The translations under genes and the position numbers were made by a program. This document shows positions 54,303 through 61,750 of a stretch of 64,000 nt of DNA, one piece after another. This DNA is from Paenibacillus sp. UNC451MF. Lineage in GTDB: Bacteria > Bacillota > Bacilli > Paenibacillales > NBRC-103111. Numbering within the stretch: position 1 is the stretch's first letter; each line of letters begins with the position of its first letter. The notes beneath the pieces are model-generated. The model made no database searches, was not told the origin of the DNA, and was given only the letters and a program-made list of their open reading frames with translations. The DNA lies in contig NZ_JMLS01000003.1 in the NCBI RefSeq assembly GCF_000686845.1, positions 310,001-374,000 on the forward strand. Reading direction: 5' to 3'.

Positions 54303-54902
54303 CGCTTTTAATGAATGAAAATCTTTAAGTTTAAAGTTAATATTCGCCAAATGGTATGATAAATCGTCCATTTTCATCTCACTCTAGACGTTTCAAAAAT
54401 GAAGAATTATGGAAGGCACTGTCTGCGTGTCAACAATGGTTATAAGGAAGGGGTGGAAGAGTTTAAGAAATACTTTCATTACTATAGCGTAAAATGTGGA
54501 GCACTTAATTATTTATTTTAGGATTGGGAGTGTGAATCAGCTTTAAATAGAGAAAAAAAGTACGTTGGGATAATTTACCATTAAATGGATGGTGAATGAT
54601 ACGTAAAAGTTAAATGAAATTACAGAGAAACTAATTTGATAAAAATTTTGATTGTACAAAAATCCTGATTGATTATTTATAACGCAAAAAACAAATAAAT
54701 AACAAAACATGAAAAAAACAAATAAGTAGTAATAAAAAACAAAACAAAAAAAGGATTAAAAAACAAAAACAAGAATAGCAATTAGTGAATAGTAAAATGA
54801 AAAAATCGTAAAATGGCTTGTAAGAGCTTTGGCTGAATTAATTAAACTTTTAATTAAACTTATTACATTTACACAAAACCCGTATTTTGTACATATGTCA
54901 AT

Positions 54903-54975
54903 TCCTTTAGTTCAAGGATGCCTCGGCCCCCGATTCTTTCGTATTTGTGGGTCCTTTAGTTCAAGGATGCCTCGG
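54903..54975. repeat. Pair of 24-bp direct repeats
   Basis: Both copies begin TCCTTTAG, continue TTCAAGGATG and end CCTCGG (54903-54926 and 54952-54975). The unit contains a small dyad CCTT-N6-AAGG. The 25 bases between copies are unrelated. Confidence 0.6.
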
Positions 54976-55067
54976 TATTCTCTATGGATTTTCAATCTTT
55001 GTTTCTTTCTTATTTTATTAAACGAAACCAAAAAAAATAATTAAAGCAATAGCAGCTAAATAATATA

Positions 55068-55102
55068 AACCGTCAGACTGAGGAAGCCTGACGGTTTTTC
55101 TT
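55068..55102. terminator. Terminator beside the stalk-domain gene
   Basis: AAACCGTCAG (55068-55077) pairs with CTGACGGTTT (55088-55097). The T-run is on the plus side, but the hairpin lies 33 bp past the minus-strand stop and probably ends that gene. Confidence 0.7.
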
Positions 55103-55129
55103 CATATTACCTCGGCGCTCCATAAGAGT

Positions 55130-55888
55130 CTATTTCGAGCTATCCTTAGCGGCAGCATTTCCGTTATCAAAATAAGAAGTGTCTAGAATCCTGGCATAAA
55201 TATAAGGATTTAGGTTCGGACTTTGTACATGGATTTTGATTTTTTCCAGACCCTCTACATTAAATGTAAGCTGCTTAATACCGTCTTCTGGACTGATTGT
55301 ATGCTTTTCCAAAACAGTCGAGGCTGCGCTTCCTGCAGCGGTTCCCCAATTATAAAGCGAAAACTCCACCTCATGCTCCCCAGGGCTTATGACTGCTGCA
55401 TCCAGGAGGAGTCGCTTGAATTTACGGTCAATCGTAAACTCAACATCTCCATATTGGTCGATCTTTAATACTTCTTCGAACTGTTTCCCTTTCACCATTG
55501 TTTCATTGGGGTCTTTTGACTGCGTCACATAGATGTTATCAATCTCCATCGGAGTGGCAAAAATCGGTCTTTTCTCTCCTGGTTTTCCTCCAATGAAAAT
55601 GGTTTGGGAATCAGCATCATAATCGATCGGTATCTTTAGCGCTTCAGCCACAGCGCGTACCGGCAAATAGTTATTTCCGTTATAAAAAATTGGGGTCAGC
55701 GGTTTTCCTGACTCGTCCTTGGGCTGCCACAAATCTCCTTTCAGTACAAATGATACTCCTTTGTTAAAAAATGCATTGATCGGTTCCAGATTAACCGCCG
55801 CATAGGCGGACCCAAAGGAGCTGGCAACAATCGCAACGACAAATAAAGCAATCTTGACCATTTTCATTTTCCTAAAAAACATCTTCAA
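55130..55888 (-). CDS. Copper-amine-oxidase-N-like stalk domain protein
   Basis: A 252-residue secreted protein. A signal peptide (about 8-31, ending GSAYA) precedes a copper amine oxidase N-domain-like stalk (about 40-110), recognised by FYNGNNYLPVRAVAEALKI and the DSQTIFIG strand. The C-terminal 140 residues are beta-rich and unassigned. Stalk domains of this kind are numerous in Paenibacillus envelope proteins. The start is uncertain: TTG 55888 has AAGGGCGAG nearby, ATG 55882 or later codons are possible. Confidence 0.75.
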   Translation of the reverse strand: MKMFFRKMKMVKIALFVVAIVASSFGSAYAAVNLEPINAFFNKGVSFVLKGDLWQPKDESGKPLTPIFYNGNNYLPVRAVAEALKIPIDYDADSQTIFIGGKPGEKRPIFATPMEIDNIYVTQSKDPNETMVKGKQFEEVLKIDQYGDVEFTIDRKFKRLLLDAAVISPGEHEVEFSLYNWGTAAGSAASTVLEKHTISPEDGIKQLTFNVEGLEKIKIHVQSPNLNPYIYARILDTSYFDNGNAAAKDSSK

Positions 55889-55952
55889 TGTGAACTCGCC
55901 CTTCCTTAATATAATGGATTTTGACCTATTCGTAACATGGAGTATTTCAAAA

Positions 55953-58049
55953 TCACTTTTTGCCCAACATAGCCAAGATGGCCGTCACAGCTTCTGCCCT
56001 GGTCGTCTTATTATCCGCTGCAAAGCGGTTATCGCGCATAAAATCGGCAATGCCGGATTTTTTTGCTGCTGCTGCGGCACCCTTAGCCCATGCTGGAATA
56101 TCGGTGTCATCGGCAAACCCGGATTGTGCCTTTTCGTCGACAGGCAGACCGGATGCTCTGACGACCATGGCGATCATTTCCGCATGGGTGATATTAGAGT
56201 CTGGTTGGAAGGTGCCGTCCGGATAACCGCTAACTATTCCAAGCTGTACAGCCTGTGATACTGCCTTTACGGCCCATTCTCCTATCTTGTCTTGATCTGC
56301 AAAAGCGAGCTTTGCACCTTCTGCTGCCGGTTTCATCCCATTCATAAGCAAGACGGCAAACTCAGCGCGTGTAACGTTGCCATCCGGTCGGAACGTGAAG
56401 TCTGGGTAACCGTTAGCGATACGAAGCTCGACAGCTTTAATGATGTTCGCTTTTGCCCAATGATCCGCAATATCCGAAAATGGAAGATCCTGCGAAGCAG
56501 CCGGTTTTGATGATGGCGTAACCGTTACGGCGCATACGGCGATGAATCCTCCGTCCTCGGTAGAGACTGTAATTTTCGCCGTACCCGGTTCGATTCCGGT
56601 AACTTTTCCCTCATTATCCACCTTAGCAACCGTACTGTCACTGCTGGTCCACTTCACCTTCTTGTTCAATGCCGCGTCAGGGACAACCGCTGCCGTCAAC
56701 GTTTCGCTATCTCCTGATTGCAGGTTCATTGCTTTCTTGTTCAAATTGACGCTTGTGGCGTCGGTGCCAAGAGCGAATAATGACTTCTCCGATACCATAT
56801 AGACCGTGCCGTCGCTTCCGACGGATGGGCTTTGCAAACCAAAGCCTTTGGCGAAATATTGCCATTTTACTTTGCCGTCAGAGTCTATTGCGTAAAATAA
56901 ATTATTATTAGTGGAGCCTGGGATTTTCGTGCCATCCGCTCCTGCAGCGTATATCGTTTTATCCCTCCCAACCACTGGGGCTGGATAAAACGATTGTCTT
57001 GCAGACAAAAATGACATTTTCGATAGATACGGTTTTCCGGTTTCCATTCCCCATTTAATTGCTCCGTTCGGATGGATTGCAAGCAGCTTCATGTCGGACC
57101 AAATATATAGGATATCGTCTGTTCCGACGGTTGGTGTGGAATATGTTTGATAGTTTTTACTCCATTTTTCTGAACCAAATGTATTAATGGAAAAAATAGT
57201 ATCACCCGATGAACTGAACGATTCCACATATACGGTACCGTCGGCTCCTAACACGGGAGAATTAAATATTGTATTGAGTTGAGGTGTACGGAATAACCAT
57301 TTCAACTTTCCATTCGGTTTGATTGCATAAAGATCGCCCTTTTCGGTTCCGACATAAATCGTTCCATCGCTTCCGACAGTTGGGGAATATACTTCACCTC
57401 CCGTTGGGAATACCCACTGTTTCGTGCCATCCGGATTAAGTGCATACAGCTCAGTTGCTCCTCCTACATAGATCGTATCGTCAGCTCCAACTACCGGTGA
57501 TTTATATCTATACCGTTCAAAGCTCATGCAACAGTCGTATGCAGTTAAAGAACCTCCCCTGGCGAATTCCCACTTCTTATTCCCGGCTTGATCTATAGCA
57601 TACACGTTGCCATCAATACTAGCCGCATAGATCGTACCGTCGGAGCCGAAGGCGGCAGGGACATAGGTTGTACTTCCCAATGAAATCTCCCGACGTTTAG
57701 TTCCGTCAGGGTTAATTGCGTACAGCTTTTTATTTTCCGTTCCCACATAGATGGTACCGTCCGGAGATATTATCGGAGAAGTAGTTATGTTGGCATCAAA
57801 GTAGTTGTATTCCCACTTTGCTTTACCTATCGGAATACCGCTTAAGTACGGTGTGATGAACTCATAAGATTTGGAATCAATTGGAACTTTCAAATCAAGC
57901 TTTAGATGGGGTGTTTCCTCTGCTGTGGCAAGGGTGGGGAGCAATACCGAAATCGACAGCACGGCTGATAAGATGAGTGCTGTTATTCTCCATTCGATTA
58001 TTGATATATAGATCAAATCCTTTCGATGATAATGGTATCGTGCGAACAA
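55953..58049 (-). CDS. S-layer-anchored PQQ-repeat / Big2 protein
   Basis: A 698-residue surface protein. A hydrophobic signal segment (about 20-43, ending ATAEE) is followed by PQQ-type beta-propeller repeats (about 60-435), each with DGTIYVG-like sequence. A Big2 Ig-like domain (about 440-515) has VKWTSSDSTVAKVDNEGKVT. Three SLH motifs (about 525-698, with FRPDGNVTRAEFA and FQPDSNITHAEM) anchor it to secondary cell-wall polymer. The start is uncertain: the TTG at 58049 has no good ribosome site and lies in a region with another ORF fragment, so the 5' end may be rearranged. Confidence 0.85.
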   Translation of the reverse strand: MFARYHYHRKDLIYISIIEWRITALILSAVLSISVLLPTLATAEETPHLKLDLKVPIDSKSYEFITPYLSGIPIGKAKWEYNYFDANITTSPIISPDGTIYVGTENKKLYAINPDGTKRREISLGSTTYVPAAFGSDGTIYAASIDGNVYAIDQAGNKKWEFARGGSLTAYDCCMSFERYRYKSPVVGADDTIYVGGATELYALNPDGTKQWVFPTGGEVYSPTVGSDGTIYVGTEKGDLYAIKPNGKLKWLFRTPQLNTIFNSPVLGADGTVYVESFSSSGDTIFSINTFGSEKWSKNYQTYSTPTVGTDDILYIWSDMKLLAIHPNGAIKWGMETGKPYLSKMSFLSARQSFYPAPVVGRDKTIYAAGADGTKIPGSTNNNLFYAIDSDGKVKWQYFAKGFGLQSPSVGSDGTVYMVSEKSLFALGTDATSVNLNKKAMNLQSGDSETLTAAVVPDAALNKKVKWTSSDSTVAKVDNEGKVTGIEPGTAKITVSTEDGGFIAVCAVTVTPSSKPAASQDLPFSDIADHWAKANIIKAVELRIANGYPDFTFRPDGNVTRAEFAVLLMNGMKPAAEGAKLAFADQDKIGEWAVKAVSQAVQLGIVSGYPDGTFQPDSNITHAEMIAMVVRASGLPVDEKAQSGFADDTDIPAWAKGAAAAAKKSGIADFMRDNRFAADNKTTRAEAVTAILAMLGKK

Positions 58050-58637
58050 GCCCAGAACATGGAGGATTCACTCATTCTTTGGTGAAAAAAAACTACCATT
58101 CCATATTCCGTTATGGTAAAAGTTGGCGATTGGATAAGTGCCATGATATCATCGGTGACCTGATCGGGCAGATCGGCAATTCGGGTCAAAAGCTATGTGA
58201 GAGGATTGCCGAGGATCGTTAAGATGTGAATAATAGGCTGAAAGGAAGGCGGCAATATAGCCAGACGACGGGTCATCAAGTAGAGGATCGTATTGACGTA
58301 GCTGTTTCTTTATTTAAATTCTAATTGTTTGAAAAGAACACTTCAAGGGAAAAGATACCTACTTCCAATCAGTTACTAAAGTCCCTTTTTACGGAAGAAA
58401 ATCCCGCTTCAAGCGCTTTTAAACCAGATCTGACATTGAAGACTTAATGTTTTTTCAGTTGCCACAGGTACAATGAACGCTTTTTCATATTCGTTTTGTG
58501 GCGTAGATAAATGCTAAGTATTCTGGCCCAAATTGGTTGAAGTGACTAAACTTGTCCAGACTACTTCAAAAATAATAATCAAGTGTTCCTTGATCAAGTC
58601 TCCGTTGTTCGAGGATCCTTGCCAAGATTCGTAAATC

Positions 58638-58782
58638 TACAATGTAGGTAGTTTTGTGTCACAATACTACAATGTAGGGAAATTTGTGCATTTTGTACTG
58701 ACACAAATTCCCTACATAAAAATAATAAAAGCTTGAGTAATCAAGCTTTTTCGGATAGGTTTATGTAGGCACTTTTGTGTCA
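58638..58782. repeat. Cluster of four 20-24-bp repeats around a hairpin
   Basis: Units at 58638-58661, 58668-58690 and 58762-58782 share ATGTAGG-N4-TTTGTG(T)CA in the plus direction; 58699-58718 carries it inverted (TGACACAAATTCCCTACATA). Such multiple binding sites are typical of transposon ends (IS21- or Tn7-type), but no transposase is present. Confidence 0.6.
58727..58753 (+). terminator. Terminator-like hairpin within the repeat cluster
   Basis: AAAAGCTTGA (58727-58736) pairs perfectly with TCAAGCTTTT (58741-58750) around GTAA, followed by T. Symmetric enough to work in both directions. Confidence 0.6.
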
Positions 58783-58881
58783 TTGGACAAATTTCCTGTG
58801 AGCTTTTTCATGATGCCCTCTTCACTGTATGAATGGCAAGCAAGTATATTATTTATCCGGTACCCGGAGTTAATTTCGTAT

Positions 58882-59142
58882 TCAGCCAGCCTGTTGAATA
58901 GAGAGATGGCCCATGCTCCTAGTTACTTGGAACGTGGGCCAAAAAATTAGATAACACAGCCACAAAGAACAATGACTAACAAAATAAAAAGAACCAAAAT
59001 AGTTGCAGAGTTTGTAAATATTCCGCCTACTCCACCCATTTTTGAACCCTCCTACCAATTTGTCTTGAGGTTTTTACCCCAAAATCAAGTTATGCAGGAT
59101 ACATATCTAATGTTTGGACGTTTGACATGGGGTTACATTTAT
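58882..59142. repeat. 261-bp duplication, left copy
   Basis: Closely similar to 60630-60890 in the same orientation, same length, with scattered substitutions. It begins in the tail of an upstream frame ending SQPVE-stop and includes a whole minus-strand microprotein gene with its ribosome site and upstream region. Confidence 0.85.
58947..59039 (-). CDS. YjcZ-like sporulation microprotein, copy 1 (30 aa)
   Basis: A 30-residue ORF: MGGVGGIFTNSATILVLFIL, continuing LVIVLCGCVI. A glycine-rich start followed by one hydrophobic helix (ILVLFILLVIVL) and a terminal cysteine pair resembles the YjcZ family of small sporulation proteins. GGAGGGTTCAAAA gives an ideal ribosome site. About 60 bp upstream, AAC and CATAACTT lie 17 bp apart, which resembles a sigma K promoter. 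Twin of the gene at 60696-60788. Confidence 0.72.
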   Translation of the reverse strand: MGGVGGIFTNSATILVLFILLVIVLCGCVI

Positions 59143-59726
59143 CATAGAAATTAAAATCCTTAAGATAATTCCAACCCATTTTTTTCAGGTGTCCAGGCAC
59201 CTAATCTAAAGTAAATGGTTATAATATTTTGTAGCGAAGCCGCTCATTCGCTTTTTGATCCCCGTATTTGAAGTGAAATGAAGCATCCACCAGTACAAAC
59301 TGGTGGATGCTTCATTTTTATGAAACCCGAAAAGTACATATGACTAAGCATAAACGATTGTCGATTTCTTCCAATACCAAGTAATGTTTCATTTGTATTT
59401 TCCTCATCTTGGTTTTTCTCTCATTTTAACCTCAAGTTAGTATCCTGCCAATACATACCTCATGCTTAGTCTCATTTCATCGCTATCTATCATTGATTTT
59501 CATGTTCATTCACTTGAGACCATTAGTCCCTTATGTATCAGATCATTTTTTACCGTTATTTTCGTGACCCGATAGCTCACTCTGGTGCAAATGCCCATAA
59601 AATGGGTGTATGACTCAGTAACAAATGCGGATATGTTCCATACATTGGAATTATGTTTAGAAGTGATCGATTTTTCTATCATGCCCTTGTTTACTTACGG
59701 AAAACAATAATGGGAGGTTTTTTCAA
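59143..59726. other. Upstream region of the Cys-repeat peptide gene
   Basis: No credible ORF. It contains a perfect 15-bp hairpin terminator (59280-59320). CATACATT at 59639-59646 matches the sigma E -10 consensus, but no good -35 was found. The strong GGGAGG ribosome site of the peptide gene is at the right end. Confidence 0.45.
59280..59320. terminator. Perfect 15-bp hairpin terminator
   Basis: GAAGCATCCACCAGT (59280-59294) pairs with ACTGGTGGATGCTTC (59299-59313) around ACAA, followed by ATTTTTA. No intact gene ends directly before it on either strand, so it may close a lost gene or a small RNA. Confidence 0.75.
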
Positions 59727-60017
59727 ATGAATGAGTTTATAAACGATCTTCAACAGTTGGACGTTACCCAGTTTCAGGCGAGTGACATGACACCTTGGAT
59801 CGATGAAAGCCAGTATCAGGCAGGTCAATTCCCGATGGGTGTAAATCCGAATGATCCGTCAAGACTATGTGTTGGTTTTTGTGCGGGTTTTTGTGGAGGC
59901 TTTTGCGGTGTTTTCTGCAGCGGTTTTTGCAGTGGCTTTTGTGGGGGTTTCTGTGGCTTCCGCTGTGGCGGATTTCGTTGTGGTGGATTTCATTGTGGTG
60001 GATTTCGCTGCCGTTAA
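59727..60017 (+). CDS. Cys-Gly-Phe repeat peptide, heterocycloanthracin/sonorensin-like precursor
   Basis: A 96-residue peptide in two parts. The leader (1-47) is acidic and Gln/Asp-rich: MNEFINDLQQLDVTQFQASD then MTPWIDESQYQAGQFP. The core begins at Cys48 and has twelve cysteines: seven CxxF units (CVGF, CAGF, CGGF, CGVF, CSGF, CSGF, CGGF), then CGFR and CGGF(R/H) units, ending CR. This leader and Cys-repeat layout recalls the heterocycloanthracin/sonorensin bacteriocins, whose cysteines are cyclised to thiazoles by a SagBCD-type machinery often encoded far away. No such enzyme, exporter or immunity gene is visible nearby. GGGAGG precedes the ATG, and a terminator follows. Confidence 0.7.
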   Translation: MNEFINDLQQLDVTQFQASDMTPWIDESQYQAGQFPMGVNPNDPSRLCVGFCAGFCGGFCGVFCSGFCSGFCGGFCGFRCGGFRCGGFHCGGFRCR

Positions 60018-60066
60018 TTCCAAAGTTCTCAGCCAACCTCAATCACAGCTGCCAGCAGCTTAATTC

Positions 60067-60106
60067 ATGCCCCTTACAACTTGTCGTTGTGTAAGGGGCA
60101 TTGTTC
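60067..60106 (+). terminator. Terminator after the Cys-repeat peptide gene
   Basis: ATGCCCCTTACA pairs with TGTAAGGGGCAT, followed by T-rich sequence, 50 bp past the stop. Confidence 0.75.
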
Positions 60107-60629
60107 ATTTTGATCTACCTGAACTCCTGGATTCTTGGCATTTATGATTTAAAATGTTGTTCATGATCAAGACAGACTCGAGATACCTACCTGAATTTGG
60201 GCTAATCCATAAAATTATGAACCCCCAATAATAAACATTAGCATAACGAGGCTCCCGATCCACCTCGGAAGCCTCGCCCTATTTATTTTTATATTAGACT
60301 ATAATTCTTCATTATCTCAAATTTGATCTAAACACATTTCTTCTTCGTACCAAGGGGCAGTACTTGGTTTTCTCCCCTTCCAACCTGCTGTATGGTGCAG
60401 AGTTTTCGGACGATAAGATACTGCAGGGGCGCACAAAAATTTATTGGTATTCACAACGACGGCAGCTTGGCCCGGATTTCCGAAGATTCCGATTAATCAT
60501 CAGCAGAACTGGACGCCCGATTCCCTTGTGATCAGTTGTCAGATGAAAATAAACTGAAAAATAAAGTATTAGACCGTGAAAATAAAGTTGTAGACTGGCT
60601 GCATGCGTTATACGAACGAGCAGGATGCA
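60102..60629. other. Gene-poor stretch with ORF remnants
   Basis: A terminator-like hairpin (60247-60276, CGAGGCT and AGCCTCG arms, then ATTTATTTTTA) is followed by broken frames: 60340-60495 reads openly in more than one frame, and 60495-60650 encodes a charged tail (DENKLKNKVLDRENKVVDWL) ending SQPVE-stop with no start. This looks like the decayed 3' end of a gene. A short related tail also ends before the left duplication copy. Family not recognised. Confidence 0.4.
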
Positions 60630-60890
60630 TCAGCCAGCCGGTTGAATAGAGAGATGGCCCATGTTCCAAGTAATTAGGAGCAACGGCTAAAAAGATTAGA
60701 TAAAACAGCCGCAAAGGACAATGACTAACAAAATAAAAAGAACCAAAATAGTTGCAGAGTTTGTAAATATTCCGTCTACTCCACCCATTTTTGAGTCCTC
60801 CCTCCAATTTGTCTTGAGGTATTTACCCCAAAATCAAGTTATGCGGAATAATATATAATGTTTGGACGTTTGACATGGGGTTACATTTAT
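60630..60890. repeat. 261-bp duplication, right copy
   Basis: Same orientation as the copy at 58882-59142; the two are 1.75 kb apart and flank the Cys-repeat peptide gene. Direct copies could recombine and delete the gene between them. Confidence 0.85.
60696..60788 (-). CDS. YjcZ-like sporulation microprotein, copy 2 (30 aa)
   Basis: A 30-residue twin of the gene at 58947-59039, differing at residue 5 (Asp for Gly) and residue 29 (Phe for Val). The membrane helix, the CGC motif, the GGAGGACT ribosome region and the CATAACTT element upstream are retained. Most other changes in the repeat are silent or outside the frame, which suggests that both copies are kept by selection. Confidence 0.72.
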   Translation of the reverse strand: MGGVDGIFTNSATILVLFILLVIVLCGCFI

Positions 60891-60947
60891 AATCCCACTA
60901 ACTCCTAATACTTTATTTTCATCGAACACCAGTGGCAACGGAGATTC

Positions 60948-61199
60948 GTGGAAGGACGCCTCGTTCGGTCCGACGTTCCCAAGCAAGACGACTTCGCACA
61001 AGCCGGTCATAATCGTGCTCTTGCCCCCATTGCAGACATAAAGCAGAAGATATTAAAACAGAATGGGCTTTTAATTATTCCAAATTTCCACAAAATAGGA
61101 CTTTTTATTGTAAACAAACCGATTTTAGAAAAATACACTGGTAATATGGTTAACAATGGCTTTTGCGAAATATGTGTTCCTATAAAAGGTTATAAGTAA
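60948..61199 (+). CDS. Uncharacterised 83-codon ORF, possibly a remnant
   Basis: An open frame of 83 codons starting at a GTG without a clear ribosome site. The frame is also open upstream of the start. The end (VNNGFCEICVPIKG) faintly resembles the C-terminus of GyrI-like effector-binding domains. The first half is unlike it, so this may be two joined remnants. Not recognised as a known gene. Confidence 0.25.
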   Translation: MEGRLVRSDVPKQDDFAQAGHNRALAPIADIKQKILKQNGLLIIPNFHKIGLFIVNKPILEKYTGNMVNNGFCEICVPIKGYK

Positions 61200-61450
61200 C
61201 GATATCTTCCGTTTGTATGAAAAAGGTTGTCGCCCGCTTTGATCGGCTACCATGGTATCTTTCTTTGAGCTAGCTGTTCGCGTTTACCATGTAATCCTGC
61301 CCATTTAGCTTAATGACGAAGAGGACCTCTACAACACCTGCCCCTCCAGACATGATCTCCGTTAGTTCAACGTTTTTTACGTATAAAGGTTGTACTGAGA
61401 TAAAATAAATGCACGTTAAATGATGTGCGTACAGTTCAAACAAAGACAAA
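61200..61450. other. Intergenic stretch before the aroA leader
   Basis: No plus-strand gene. On the minus strand a frame ending LFVIKLNGQDYMVNANS (stop near 61278) starts at an ATG near 61356 with CGGAG upstream; 27 codons, perhaps a gene tail. The promoter of the T-box transcript should lie in 61380-61450 but was not pinned down. Confidence 0.3.
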
Positions 61451-61720
61451 AGCGATGAAGGAGAGAGTAAGCGGTTTAAGGTTCTTGACAGGGACGGTGT
61501 GCCGACTGACTGAGAGCACCCGAATGAATCTATCCGCCGAAGTTCACTCCTGAGTTGGTTTGCTGAACGAATCTCAATCTCTGAGATCGCTAGGTATACC
61601 CGTGGTTCTCTGCGTTAAAGAGGTTAAAGTGAGAAATGGGGCATGCCTCTGGGTAAGCGTCATTTCTAATAAGGGTGGTACCACGGCTCCTCGTCCCTTT
61701 CAGACAGGAGTCATTTTGTT
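61451..61720 (+). promoter_or_regulatory. T-box riboswitch, phenylalanine specifier (UUC)
   Basis: Stem I opens with GATGAAGGAGAGAGTAAGCGG; AGGAG pairs with CTCCT, and AGCGG with CCGCC. On the 3' strand of the specifier loop GAA-G-TTC-A (61539-61546) gives codon UUC at 61543-61545, phenylalanine. The T-box AGGGTGGTACCACGG (61672-61686) is perfect. The competing hairpin (GCTCCT and AGGAGT arms, 61686-61712) is followed by CATTTTGTTGTT, a modest terminator. Uncharged tRNA-Phe should allow expression of the downstream aromatic pathway gene. Confidence 0.92.
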
Positions 61721-61750
61721 GTTCTATTACGATCATAAGGGGAGATTTAA

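Larger units (their letters stand above)
54303..55129. other. AT-rich gene-free stretch with direct repeat
   Basis: About 800 bp without a credible gene. 54600-54820 is strongly A-rich, with runs of AAAACA and AAAAAC. A 24-bp sequence occurs twice (54903-54926 and 54952-54975), 49 bp apart. A terminator hairpin closes the region at the right. An open frame at 54829-55044 spans the repeats and has no ribosome site; I regard it as chance. It may hold the remains of a lost gene. Confidence 0.5.
58050..58881. other. Gene-poor stretch with an ORF remnant and repeats
   Basis: 58050-58222 is open on the plus strand (ends CERIAEDR) without a proper start; it looks like a gene tail, family unknown. 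58310-58630 shows nothing I can assign. 58638-58782 contains four copies of a 20-bp motif. A minus-strand ATG at about 58813 with GAAGAGGG upstream starts a 16-codon frame that ends inside the last motif copy, as if a gene start had been cut by an element. Confidence 0.45.

Noticed and set aside
54400-54525. 41-codon ORF starting MKNYGRHCLRV
   Set aside because: No ribosome site and no recognisable features; probably chance in a gene-free stretch.
54829-55044. 71-codon ORF after the second ger operon
   Set aside because: Built around the 24-bp direct repeats in A-rich sequence; no ribosome site and no coherent protein features.
58541-58565. CTAAACTTGTCC resembling the PhnF half-site
   Set aside because: No phosphonate gene nearby, only a partial match, and no promoter; probably chance.
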